From Macrocybe gigantea (lineage: Eukaryota; Basidiomycota; Agaricomycetes; Agaricales; Callistosporiaceae): a stretch of DNA of 47,361 nt. Location: positions 1-47,361 of the forward strand of contig SJRY01000067.1 of NCBI GenBank assembly GCA_011319805.1. Direction: 5' to 3'. Below the pieces are notes generated by a model that searched no databases, was not told the DNA's origin, and saw only the letters and a program-made list of their open reading frames with translations. Every line of letters begins with the position of its first letter. Positions within the stretch are counted from its first letter, which is position 1. A program made the position numbers and the translations under genes. Positions 21,863 to 33,175 of the stretch are shown here, in pieces.

Positions 21863-24162
21863 GATGATCTACGAATTGGCGACAGTGTCAGCGAGGAGTC
21901 GAGTCATGCATGAAATACAGACACGAACTTTTACTTGTGGTGAATCGCAATATCGTCTCCGGCTCAAGAACCACCTCGATTTAAACCGCCCCCGTTTGCC
22001 AAAGTTGGCATGTGTCTATACATGCAACGCGTTTCCCGTGAGGAAGGCTTCATCGACGTCTGGCATGCAAAATGGACGCCATAGACATCAAAGTAAGGGC
22101 GAATTATGAGCCGGAGTTTTTACCCAGTCTTGTAGACGGAGATCTGATCCTGCCGATGGACGGCACATCGATGAATCGATGAAGCCCTGGACAAGGTGAA
22201 TGGAAAGCAGTGATATCACGAACGGCAATTCCCCTGAAAGGACGCATGCGTGAAGACGGTTCGCCTCACCCATCTGAAGGCCATATCAGTGCAACTTTGA
22301 AGGGATCCGAGGCCGTGAAGCTCAGGTAGATTTGCTTGCGATAGGACGGTAAGGTCAAGAAGATAAGCTCCAGACAATAAGTAAGCGTCAACTTCTGTCA
22401 TTTCCTGATTGGGGTATGTACCGTGCGTTGCAAAAGCGGCGGTAAGTAATTATCAAGACGCCGCAACGCCTCAAGGACTTCAAAAACCAGTCGCAGTCGC
22501 TCCGTAGCATCACCCCAATTGACAGACCTAGAAGTAAATAGTCTTGAGACGATGGTACGCTGTTGGTTGAATCAACTTCGAAAGATGATATGCCCGCCAG
22601 AACTGATACACGTGTGGAACAGAGACTGAGAAGAAGTAGGTGCATTACAAAGTGAATCACTTCAACTCCATGACCTTCAGTCTATCGATTACAAAAGCAG
22701 GGCAAATGAGGTCGCCGTTTTTGCTGTGGGACAGAACAATGAGCGGAACTATCATCACGTAATACTCACTTTGTACAATGTTTCCTCCAAGCTCTCACAT
22801 CACTCCTGTGGCATTTCGAAATTTCTCAACTCACTGTCGACTGTTTCTCGCATAAATGATGCATGATTGGGACTTGGAGATATGCTATCGAGGTATGGAT
22901 GAAATTACAATATCAACCAGTCCCACGGTGCCATTTCCTCGAAGCGTCGGAACACCACGGATTTCGAGCGAGCGGGCCGCCTACATTTCGTCTAATCAGA
23001 AGAACTCATGAAGATGCACATTTGTTCATGCCCACGTCCATATGCCATTTCTCCACATTTTGCGACCGGAATACTTTGCAACTTGGCGACTCATCTTCCC
23101 GGTCCGCCCAAGATGATTTAATCACAGTACCCTGGAGTTGCGTATTTTTCTCGTGAAATTAGCATTCACCGCAAGACGATCCGCAAGAACCCCAGATGGT
23201 GATTGTCAAGGACATCATCACTGTCATCAAAATCGGTACTAGCTGCTGGATACGGCGAGCATCGTGCTGAAAGCCCTCATGTCGTCTCGCACTCACATCG
23301 CTCCTCTTGCAATCTCAAGAATGGATTTTCCACCAGCCATCAGCTTGTGTCAATCCGTTGAAACAAGGGAAAATCTCCAGAAGTCCATCAAAACAACGGG
23401 ACCCGCGGTTTTCTCGATTTGCCTTTTTTGGTTCACGCCGCGGTTCATTCGTGCAGCTGACTCGTATGTACAGTTATCTCGGAAATTACCCTCGTACTAT
23501 CTGTGTGAAGAAGAAGCTACGCAGCTAATGGTGCATACCGCACGTACTGTACTACAGCATGCCTTTCTTTCCCTGACGAACGGAGTGCTACGGTGTTCCG
23601 CGACGGCCGCCACCTTCTTCCTTGCTCTATCAATCATAGTTCTCGCTTATCTGCCCTCGTTATTCTCCGCGTCCCTCAGCGCGAATGATTTGCTCTTTAC
23701 GACAGGCGTCACCAACGCGCGACGACTCGCATGCTGGTGATCTACCTTGGTAACCGAGGATTTTCAGACGACTTTCCCAAGGACAAGCGCTGGATCCGAG
23801 TTTCTTGTCGGCCTTTTACCGACGTCTTTCCCTTAATATGGAGTTAACTGACTTCGTCACTGCAGAGATGGTGATTTCGTTCGGTGGGTCGTGGAGCCCT
23901 TTGAATAAGCACTCTTCGGGAGCGAGGTGGTGATCGACTATCATCGACCGTTCTGCTTTGTTGGAACCCACAACAGAACCTGGCTATGATGGAAGGCGCA
24001 AAAAGCCTGATTCTGGACTACGGTGGCTGAAATTCTCCGCTCGTTGATCATCCTCAGACGTTACCACACTGTCAGTCCGACATCCAATCCTAGATTGTGG
24101 GAGGAGGTTGACGAAAATACGCAAGCCAGCGACCAATGCGAAAAATTCGGCAAATCAGTTCA
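21863..24162. other. Long gene-poor interval upstream of the first ferric reductase
   Basis: About 2.3 kb with scattered open frames on both strands. The longest (23264-23740, plus) starts with a non-ATG codon, has two hydrophobic patches and no motif; I regard it as doubtful. Minus-strand frames at 22216-22660 show no continuity. No repeat or RNA gene is recognised. Confidence 0.4.
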
Positions 24163-24168
24163 TATAAA
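24163..24168 (+). promoter_or_regulatory. TATA box of the first ferric reductase gene
   Basis: TATAAA about 120 nt upstream of the ATG at 24287. No ATCWGATAA iron-regulator site was found in the upstream part inspected, unlike the second reductase gene. Confidence 0.45.
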
Positions 24169-24286
24169 GGGCGTCGAATGGAACGATATTGAGTGGCACA
24201 AGCCAAAACCTTCTCTTCTTCGTCGCAGAAGAAAGACAGACACGGAGCCGACTAGCAAACGCAACAATCCTATCTCCAAGGAAAGA

Positions 24287-26813
24287 ATGGACTCTGCATC
24301 CGCCGTGCTTGCTGCTACTGTCGATCCCGACAAAGCTCTCCGATCCTACAGGGCGGAAGAGTACCCGAGACGAGTTGCATACTGTGTCGCGGGCTTCATC
24401 GGACTCGTTTCTTTCTGCCACTTCATCTCCGTTGCTGTAGGAGCGTTCAACTCGTTCTACAAAGCGAAGCGGCTCCGCAAGGATGGCAACGCCAGTACCG
24501 CACCACAGCAAGGACTCGAGCGTTCTGGACGGCTACATCGCCGTGGCGTCGTGAATGTCCGACGCCTGCCCAAAGCCGCCCTACATGCGTATCGTGCTCT
24601 TGCCTTCAGGTGGACCGTGGACTTTGGGAAGTCGTATCGGCTCAACATGGCGGAGCTGGTACTCACCACTGCATACATCGTTTTGGTATTCGCTTGGTCG
24701 TTGACCGACAGTAGGCAGCCGTTTTTGGTCTGTGTTATGGCTGCATTTTTTTCTGACTAGTCTGTGTTGGCCACAGGTACTTCGCTGACAGGCGTGAAAT
24801 TTGATCCTAAATATTGGGCAAACAGAGCGGGGAATATCGCTGCTTCCCAGGTGACCTTGACGACTTTGCTAGGCATGAAGAACAACCCATTGTCTCGTGC
24901 GTTAATCTCGCATCGTCATGGATGCGCACAGCTGACAAGGTACATCTTGTAGTCCTTACTGGCATGAGCTGTGAACAGGTGCGTCCAACTACTCAAAGCG
25001 TGACATGATATTAATCGACACTTCCAGTTGAACTTTTTGCATCGCATGACGGCCCGAGTGCTTCTCGTCCTCATTTGGCTGCATGGCGCGGGCCGCGTAA
25101 GTCTTCATCTTATGTAGGGCTATCTGGGTTTCATTCATCAAATTACATAGATCTACATCAGGTCAGTATGACACGATCGTTGAATTCTTATCATGGACTA
25201 AAATTATCTCATTTCAGCTATGACGGTGGCGTTGCTATGTCACATGCGTGGGTTCAGTCTGGTATTTTGGGCGCTTCTGCTTTGGCCCTCTTGGCCATTG
25301 TTTCGGTCCGACCGCTCCGAGAAAGGAACTACGAGTACTTCCGTGTTGCTCACTTGATTTTTGGCGGGTGCGTGCTATAGCGCTATAGCGTGCGCTTTCC
25401 TCGAACTCTGGCCTTATATTGGTCGTTTATCTACAGGACCTTCATCATAGCAGGCTATTTGCACGCACACGGATTTGAGTACGTCGCATCCACCCTTTGT
25501 CGATCATCGGCAAATCTGATATGACCGTTTGTGCATCACAGAGAAGAATATTATATAATGCCATCTCTCGTCCTTTGGGGCTTTGACCGCTTCCTTCGCG
25601 GAATGCGTCTGATCATGTTCAATTTTGGCTACTTCAAGCCAGCAGGAGCAGAAGAGCTCGACGCAAAGATCGACATCCTATCTCCTCATTTCATGCGCAT
25701 ACGGCTGGAAAGACCGCGTCACTTCTTCTGGACACCTGGACAGAATGCCTACCTTACTGTTCCTGCCATCACATCCTTCCAGTCGCACCCATTCACTATC
25801 TCGTCTGTCTGCATGCCTACGCCTGGCGAGAGCAATAGCAGCGGCGAAGTCACACACGGAGATGAAGAGAAGCAACCTGGCTTACGAGACACGTCGTTGG
25901 ACACCTTGGACAGGATGGCCTTGGGAAGGACCGTGATGTTCATGGTCCGCGTCCACGGGGGCTTTACGCAACGCTTGATGCATCTGGCAGAACGAAAACA
26001 GAGGATGCGCTTGTTTTTGGACGGTCCATATGGTGCTCCACCTTCGTTTCAAGGCTTCAGTACTGTCGTGTTCGTCGCCGGCGGTTCGGGTATTGCTTTC
26101 ACGCTACCTCTCTTCCTTAATCTCGTTTCGTAAGTTTCTCCTTGTCTTGTTTATCTCTCATGTTGGTGATTCTCCTTCTCAAAGTCGAGTCCAACAAGGC
26201 AAACCGTCTTGCAAAAGAATTGTCTTCGTCTGGGTCATCCGAGAGTCTAGTAAGCACCCTACCATATCTGATACATTGACCGCTGATTCCCCTTACCATG
26301 GAATAAATAGACAACATAACATGGATCATAGACTCACTCATGCTTGCCATTCAGAATGTGCCTTCTTCTTTGAGCTTGAATCTCAAGATGTTCGTCACCA
26401 CCTGTCCTAGCGAGACGGACTCTTTCAGCACGGCCGATTCAGAAGCGAGGTCGCACAATCCAAAAACGGATTCGGCGATTCTTTCGTCTCCGTTCATACA
26501 CATTCATCAAGGAAGGCCGGATATAGAAGTTTTACTAAAGGAGGAGTTGGAGAACTCCGACGGAGAGGTTTCAGTCAGCGGTGCGTTCTTCCCATGCAAT
26601 TGCTCCGGTCTTGAACAAACCCGTGATTCCTTTGCAGTCTGTGGTCCTGATGGTCTCGCACAGAGCACCCGTCGTGCCCTGCGTGCTCCGCGTTTCATGG
26701 CAGTTCTCAAAGGTGGTCCAGCTGTATCGCTGCACGTCGAAGGATTTGGCTATGCAGTGAGTTCGAAATCATGGCTTCCTTGTGTTCATGCCTACTCATT
26801 GTTACTTCAGTAA
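24287..26813 (+). CDS. Ferric/cupric reductase transmembrane component (FRE family), copy 1
   Basis: Plasma-membrane flavocytochrome expected to pass electrons from NADPH through FAD and two hemes to extracellular Fe(III) or Cu(II). Exons: 24287-24710, 24777-24896, 24953-24978, 25028-25096, 25151-25161, 25218-25367, 25437-25478, 25542-26129, 26185-26249, 26311-26580, 26638-26756. The frame is open throughout, 628 residues if the last intron (26757-26810) is removed. Heme-ligand histidines come in two pairs 14 apart: LHRMTARVLLVLIWLHG and AHLIFGGTFIIAGYLHAHG. The FAD motif is HPFTISSV; NADPH motifs are GGSGIAFTLP and CGPDG. If the last intron is retained, 18 more codons follow to the same TAA. 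A tandem paralogue lies at 29508-32439 in the same direction. Confidence 0.92.
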
Positions 26814-29166
26814 ACCCTGTTTGCTGTCCTTCTACCCTTTATCTTCCTGCTTGGCGGTCTTGAAAATAACTTATCATATATGCTTCGTCTCTGGACTAGT
26901 AGATATCCAGTTACGCTCGTTTATAAGGATGTGGATTCTTCGAAACCCATTCTTTACCACAAGGACTAACGTAGCAAATTGTTTTGTTTTGGCACCTGGT
27001 CAAATAGGACAGAATGAGCAATGAGCCGAGCAGGTTTTTGTAACGTCGCCGTGAAGAATGCTCCAGAGCCGTTGATATATCGTTTCCAACTTTTCATTCG
27101 TCACCCTTCTAATAGTGTGATCCCCTTCCTACGATGGTGCCATGCTGCGTGCAGGATTCACCAAATGCAATGTATGGGGTCTGCGGACGACGTCCGGAGA
27201 CTTCAAGTAATTGATCGACCTAGATACAATTGACGCTAGCGTGGTTGAAACGATGTATGTGAGGCACCGGTTTATAGATCGCAATGATGAAAACTGAACG
27301 TTTCTTGCTGCTAAGAAGATTGTGTGCATATTTTGTATCTGCGAACCCTCCCCTAGTCGCCGCAGAACCGTATGAGTTCTTCTCGACTTTGTCGATGCCA
27401 AGGTAGGAGGAACAAATATCCTGAAGAGTCCTACATTCAGTAGAAAGAGGTGGTCCAGAGATAGAGTTACATCCCACCAAGAATACGCTTGACATAATCT
27501 GGAAGGCCTACAACAGGTAATGGATGAACATATGAAGAGACTATTCATCATATTTTCGTACATACAAACTTTTTGTTTTTCACAGGCTGTTTGCCTTGAA
27601 AAGGCGCCAGAAACGTCTTCCTTGGCTAGTGGGCCGATACCTTCCGCATAGGGCACGAAAATGCGAAGGTTGATATACAGTGAAAATAATTATAGAAATC
27701 TTCGTCCAAGCCGCGAGCGTCATGCATCAGATGAGCAAGAAGCGGGCGACGCCGAGAAGCAAGGTACGGACGAGTCTATACTCAGACAGATCTCGTACCT
27801 GATGCGAACCCCCACCGAAACCATTGTCCACACTCGGTCAAAGAGTCCTGAGTTATGGTTAACGGCTGATTAGGACCCACCATCAATACGATGAGGAAAA
27901 AAGGTCATGCAAGAAGGCAACTCCTGGACATGACGGCGACAGATAGGAGGCCGGTCTGGGGGCTTTTTTGGCTAATCCATTTGCGTTCGTGGAAAACCGG
28001 TTCTTTCTTCCAGCACTTTGCAGGCAACACGCTATCCAAACGGACTACGTCACACATGGGGAAGTGATGGCGCTTTCCAGCATAACGGGACGTTTCTCGC
28101 CGAAGCAGCAGGCACCACGTACTCCATGCAGATCATTGACCAGATGTCCGACCTCCACGATTGAATGGAGGGCACGTTGTCACAAAGGGGAGTTCTCTAC
28201 ACATTCCGAGGTGTCTAGTTGTGTGCCAAGGTTGTTCAGATACCTGTCTAGAAAGATTTTTAGCAGCATTGAAGACTAATATACTCCACGCTAGCAACGC
28301 ATGGCAGTCGATCGTTCCAGGAGGCCATTTCAGCCAGCGAACGCAGAAGGCTTTCAAAAGCGTTAATCTCTGCAATGAAAAGGCTAAGTGACTGACGCCA
28401 ACACCGAGACTGGGACGTCAGACGGAGAATGGATGGAATGAAAGCGAGAGGCGATAAGAACTACGCAACTCCATGAAGACGACAAGAGGAACGTCGAAAG
28501 AGTTGAATTGGCTTCGATATCGACTAAATATGCAGGCTCAGGTGTCCACATCGTGGTGCCGGCATTTATCCGTGCAGTTACCGTTGTGGTAGTGACGGTA
28601 AAGTCAACGATATTTTCCCACACCCGCGTCATCAACGAACTCGCCAGAATTTTCTCATGGATCGCAGACGAACTCTTGACCGCTTCATCATCGCCATCCC
28701 AGCACACGGCCGGACCGCGTCGCGTTGCTTCCTTTCACTCTGGAATGATGCCATTCACACGGCAAAAGCGGTTTCTGGAAAATCCGAAAAGACACCGCGC
28801 GGACGTCGTCGGCTTGCACAGAAAACGAGATCTCCGAAACCCGTCCGACAGATATGGCAAATACCATGAAGACGTCTGTCAACTTGGCTCTTCCGTTGTT
28901 CGCGCTTTGCGATGCAGATTGACTTTGACGACGCGCGCCAGGGCGTCAAACAGCAGTCGCGTCCACATGCTAGCCTGTTCTCGTTCCAAAACCATTTCTC
29001 GTTTTGCGACGAAAGGCAACTAGGACCTGCATCTTCCAGCCCATTCGCACCCTTGAAATGACTTTCATGTTCCATTTCCCCAAAACGGCAACGTCTCCGA
29101 GCCCAGACCCACATGCCATTGGCTGCAGATTAGATTTCACGCCATATGATAATTTTGTCCCCGCTT
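26814..29166. other. Interval between the two ferric reductase genes
   Basis: About 2.35 kb. Several long open frames (for example 28508-29023 plus and 27656-27129 minus) lack recognisable motifs and overlap on opposite strands, so none is called. The right end grades into the promoter of the second reductase. Confidence 0.4.
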
Positions 29167-29197
29167 ATCAGATAATTTTTTTACTTTTATCAGATAA
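29167..29197 (+). promoter_or_regulatory. Two GATA-type iron-regulator sites upstream of ferric reductase 2
   Basis: ATCAGATAA occurs at 29167-29175 and again at 29189-29197, in the same orientation and about 310-340 nt before the ATG. This matches the ATCWGATAA consensus of fungal iron-responsive GATA repressors (Urbs1, SREA, Sre1 type), which turn off iron-uptake genes when iron is plentiful. The match is seen in the sequence; the regulation is inferred. Confidence 0.6.
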
Positions 29198-29434
29198 GCC
29201 CGAAATGATCCTTGATCGTCTCGTTGAACGGTTCCTCCGCTTACATTGCGCACCGTATTTATCCCTCCCAAGCCCATTACGAGGCTTTATGCCGGCAATG
29301 TTGTTCATTTTGTCCTTGGCTGCCCCATTTCTATTTTTTCTTATCCGCACGGATAATCCTGTTCAATGGACCTGGTCTCGCCCTTTCCCCAACCAGACGA
29401 TGGGTGCGCATCTCGGAGCACTTGCAAACGTCCC

Positions 29435-29442
29435 TATAAAAT
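29435..29442 (+). promoter_or_regulatory. TATA box of the second ferric reductase gene
   Basis: TATAAAAT about 70 nt upstream of the ATG at 29508 and about 240 nt downstream of the paired GATA sites, a standard arrangement. Confidence 0.6.
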
Positions 29443-29507
29443 AGGAGCGAGGGACCCCTTCTCTCGGACAAGCGCTCTATCCCCCTCTCTCCGCCAAGAC
29501 GACGAAC

Positions 29508-32439
29508 ATGACGGCTTCACCCCTCCAAGCCCCAAGCCCTACCTCCACCGCTGCCGCCGTTCTGGCCGCTGCAGCGGGCACCGCCACCAATGCGACCACC
29601 AAAGTGCCTGACCGAGACAAGCTGCTTCGAGTCGCGCGAGCAGACACGTATCCAAAGTACGCGTGGTACTGCGTCGCAGCACTCCTCGCGCTCCTCTCGC
29701 TTTGCTATTACGCCGCTCTCGCCGTGCGCCTACTTCTGAGCCCCTCGGCTCCGCGCCCGGGCCTTTTTCGATCGCGCCGGGATCATGATCGAGAGCGTGG
29801 GCAGAGCATGATGACGCCGCCACGCCGCCCCGTGGATGTGAGGCGCCTACCCGCGGCATGCGCGAACGCGTGGAAGGCTATCGCGTTCCGGTGGACGATC
29901 CCATTGGGGAAGTCCTACACGCTCAACCTCGCCGAGGTGCTCCTCACCGCGGCGTACATCGTACTCATATTCACCTTGTCGTTTATCAATAGTGAGTCTC
30001 GCAAAGTCGTACGCATTTCGATGTTCAACTTTTTCCCCCCTCCATTGCTGTGCAGCAACTTCCCAAAAGGGTCAGCGCTATGACCCGCGCTACTGGGCCA
30101 ACCGTGCAGGCAATATTGCCAGCGCACAGCTGGTCCTGACCACCGCTTTAGGGATGAAAAACAATATCATATCGGGTACGCTGCGCCTCCGTTCGCTGTC
30201 TTCGATCGCCTGCGGTCCGAAACGTACTGACTCTCTTCTCGTTCGATCTCTTTACCTTCTGGAAATGTCTCAGCCCTAACAGGTGTCGGTCCCGAAAAAG
30301 TGAGATATAATTGTTCCCGCTTCTAGGTCTATTTTTTTCTCTTTCTTCCGCTGATGGAACGAATCTGAAAATAGCTCAACTACCTGCACCGGATGACTGC
30401 GCGCGTGCTGTGCGTGCTGTTCTGGGTGCATGGCGGGGGCCGCGTGAGTGCTGCATCTCTCTGTCTTGCATCTTTGCAGAAGGGCTGATCGGTGGCATTT
30501 GTTGCAGATGAAAATGGGGCGAGTAATTTTTGTCCTGCCGCAAAGTCGATAATGGACCGTCTGACTGCCCTTGCGCTATCTGCCCGCTCAGATTGAAAGG
30601 AACGACGTCGTGGAGCCAACCGTGGATACAATGCGGCCTCCTTTCTGTCACGGCGCTGTCCGTGCTCTCGGTGGTGTGCATCCGGCCGCTCCGGAACCTC
30701 GGATACGAGGCATTCCTCATTATGCACTTTCTGCTCGTCTTGTGAGTTTGGCTAACTCTCTTCCCGCAGCGACATTTAAAAAAAAAAAAAAACAGCATAA
30801 CGCTCCTTGCAGGCTACTTTCACGCCGCAGAGCTCAAGTGCGTGCAACACACTTGTTTGTCTTGCCGAACGACCGTCTCTCACTCTGACATGTTTCTTTA
30901 TTCGTTCTCAGAACGGGCTCGTACATCTGGCCGTCGCTCTTTCTCTGGGCGCTCGACCGCTTCCTGCGCCTGCTCCGACTGCTCATCACCAACGTGCCAC
31001 CGCGCTTCGGGTGCATGCTCTTTCGCCAGAGCACGTCACGACGCGGTACAGCAGCGGCAAGAGCGCCCGACGCCGACGCGCGTGTGGAGGTCCTCTCGCC
31101 ATATGCGCTTCGCGTGACGTTGTGCCCCGTGCCGCACGTGCGCTGGCGTCCCGGGCAGTGGGCATACCTGTCCTTCCCCGGCGTCGCTACCGCCTCGTCG
31201 GCTGTTGTTGCCTGGGCCGCGCTGCCGTTACGCCTCGTTGCGCGAGTCCCGCTCCCGCTTGAGGCGCACCCATTCACGATCGCCAGCGTCGGCTTGTGGC
31301 CAGCGTGCGGGACTGCGCCTATGCCTGGGCACGACGCTGAGAAGGAGGGCACACTTAAGAGGCTGGAAGATGCTGGTCAGAGCGTCGATGCGCGACGGTC
31401 TTTGGTGTTCCTCGTACGTGTGCGAGACGGGTTCACGAGGCGCCTGTTTCACGCTGCGGAGCGCCGAGCGCAGGCTATAGACCGCGCAGGCGCGGTGCAG
31501 ATGAAGGCGCTCGTGGATGGGCCATATGGGAACCCGCCCGTGCTGCACGGATATGCGAGTGTGCTGCTAGTCGCTGGTGAGTCCCCAGTCTTTCAAGCTT
31601 CCTTTGAAGCCGGTGAGCTGAACTTTGTTGCGGATAGGCGGCTCGGGCATCTCGTTCACGCTGCCGTTGCTGCAGAGCCTGGTTTTGTGAGTCGATCGTC
31701 CAACTGCGAGACGTCCATCCCCTTCTGAATTATCATTTCTCCTCTTTTTTTTATTTTTATTTTGGGGTAGTCGCGCGCAGAAAGGCAAGTCGGACTGCGT
31801 CAAGGTGGTGTTCGTCTGGGTGATCCGTGACGCAGGCGAGTTTTCCCCACATACTCGGCTAAGCAATGACTTTTTTAGTCTAAAGGAAACGTCACAGGCC
31901 ACCTCGAATGGGTCGCGGACGCACTTTTGCAGGCGCTGCAGCTCGCTCCGATGAGCATGCAGTTCGAGATCATGGTCCACGTGACGGCGCCAGTCACTGC
32001 TTCAGCGTCCTCGGATTTGTCGCCTGCCTTGGACGAGTGCGGGTACGCGGACGATCTGAACACGCCTGTCACCGCGACCGTTTCAGGAGAAGAAGGAGAA
32101 GAAAAAGAAGGGAAGAGAGGGAATACTGGGATAGGCTCAAGCGCGTGCATGGCTGTGTGGGCGTCGCCCGCTGTGCAGGTGCTTCAGGGCCGACCGGATC
32201 TCGACGCGCTGGTGCGCGCGGAGATCGGGTCCGCGGTCGGGGATGTGTCTATCAATGGTATGGAAGTGGGTTATGCTGTCTCATGGATATCTGTGTTGAT
32301 TCTTTTTTGGTCCCTCGTAGCTTGTGGCCCGCCGGGATTGGTGCGTGCCGTCAGATGCGTGCTGCGTGAGCCGAGGTTCGTGGATGTGCTGAGAGGTGGA
32401 CCGGCGGTGTCGTTGCATGTGGAGCCGTTTGGAATGTGA
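29508..32439 (+). CDS. Ferric/cupric reductase transmembrane component (FRE family), copy 2
   Basis: Paralogue of the 24287-26813 gene. Exons: 29508-29991, 30056-30175, 30274-30299, 30375-30443, 30508-30518, 30592-30741, 30796-30837, 30912-31576, 31638-31686, 31771-31835, 31898-32257, 32321-32439; 719 residues, phases all consistent. Eight exons have exactly the same length as in copy 1 (120, 26, 69, 11, 150, 42, 65 and 119 nt). Heme histidines are in LHRMTARVLCVLFWVHG and MHFLLVFITLLAGYFH. The FAD motif is HPFTIASV; NADPH motifs are GGSGISFTLP and CGPPG. Differences from copy 1: an extra intron after LLVAG, about 24 extra residues just before HPFT, and two introns that appear to begin with GC (30519 and 31836). 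It converges with the metallothionein gene. Confidence 0.92.
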
Positions 32440-32707
32440 GAGCACCGGACAGACTTTTTTCTTTCTTTTTTCCTTCCTTTCATGCACATACATCTGAGAT
32501 ACATTTCTCCTATTCCGGTAGCCGTACAAGGACAATTCAATTTCAAAAGTTCCTCTCGCGTTGGTGAAAAAAAAACGCGTATTCTTATTCGGAATGGTGC
32601 AGTGTAGCTATTGTATAAAACGTACTACAGAGTACAACTACCATGAGGGATACGAACGATTAAAGAAGAAAACTTTGGACAAGGCAAGGGGCGGAAGGCG
32701 TCCGCGC

Positions 32708-33034
32708 TTAACACGTGCAAGGCTTGTCGCTCGTCGCGCAGCCACACTTGTCACCCGAGCCGGAGCAGGTGCACTACAAAGGAGCGGTTCGGGTCACGTC
32801 GTCAAAAAGTGGAGGAAGTGTCTCGGGACGCACGTTGGCAGTGTGGACCTTGTTGACACAGTTGTTGCAGTTGCACTTGTTCTTGGGGCAGGAGCAGCCG
32901 GTGCCCGAGGGGCCGCAGGCGCTGAAGAGCACAGGAAGAGTCAGACACGGATGACGACGTCGGCGACGACGATAAACGACGAGAAGAAACGCAACGTACC
33001 CGCAGTTGGTCTGGCAGGTGCAGTCAGTAGCCAT
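32708..33034 (-). CDS. Metallothionein
   Basis: Small cysteine-rich metal-binding protein expected to chelate Cu(I) or Zn in the cytosol. Three exons (33034-33000, 32921-32834, 32773-32708) with GT-AG introns of 78 and 60 nt give 62 residues with 15 cysteines in CxC and single-Cys patterns: an N-terminal cluster (MATDCTCQTNCGACG), a middle cluster (GCSCPKNKCNCNNC) and, after a Cys-free VNKVHTAN spacer, a C-terminal cluster (CTCSGSGDKCGC...CTC). No aromatic residues occur. The CxC clusters and small size are typical of fungal metallothioneins. It is convergent with ferric reductase 2, with only about 270 bp between stop codons. It is too short and too split to appear as one open reading frame. 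Confidence 0.9.
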
Positions 33035-33117
33035 TGTTATGTGACAGTGATAAAGTTTTCAAGTAGTGGTGGGACAGAACGAGATGAGACCTCGGCGTAG
33101 AGGAGAGAGGGAGGGGT

Positions 33118-33125
33118 TTATATAT
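33118..33125 (-). promoter_or_regulatory. TATA box of the metallothionein gene
   Basis: A TATATAA sequence on the minus strand about 85 nt upstream of the metallothionein ATG. Just upstream, TGCGCTC occurs once on each strand (about 33125-33131 plus, 33169-33175 minus) and fits the metal-response consensus TGCRCNC. That consensus comes mainly from animals, so its role here is speculative. Confidence 0.5.
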
Positions 33126-33175
33126 GCGCTCGGGTGTGTTCCAGATTCGTCTCCGTTTATCCGCACCGAGCGCAG

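Noticed and set aside
23264..23740. 158-codon plus-strand open frame upstream of ferric reductase 1
   Set aside because: Begins with a non-ATG codon, has no recognisable motif and no splice partners. The hydrophobic patches are not enough to call a membrane protein.
28508..29023. 171-codon plus-strand open frame between the two reductases
   Set aside because: Overlaps long open frames on the opposite strand and has no family features. Probably chance in a GC-balanced stretch.
30821..31728. Long alternative open frames inside ferric reductase 2
   Set aside because: They cross exon-intron boundaries. The spliced model with exon lengths shared with copy 1 explains the region better.
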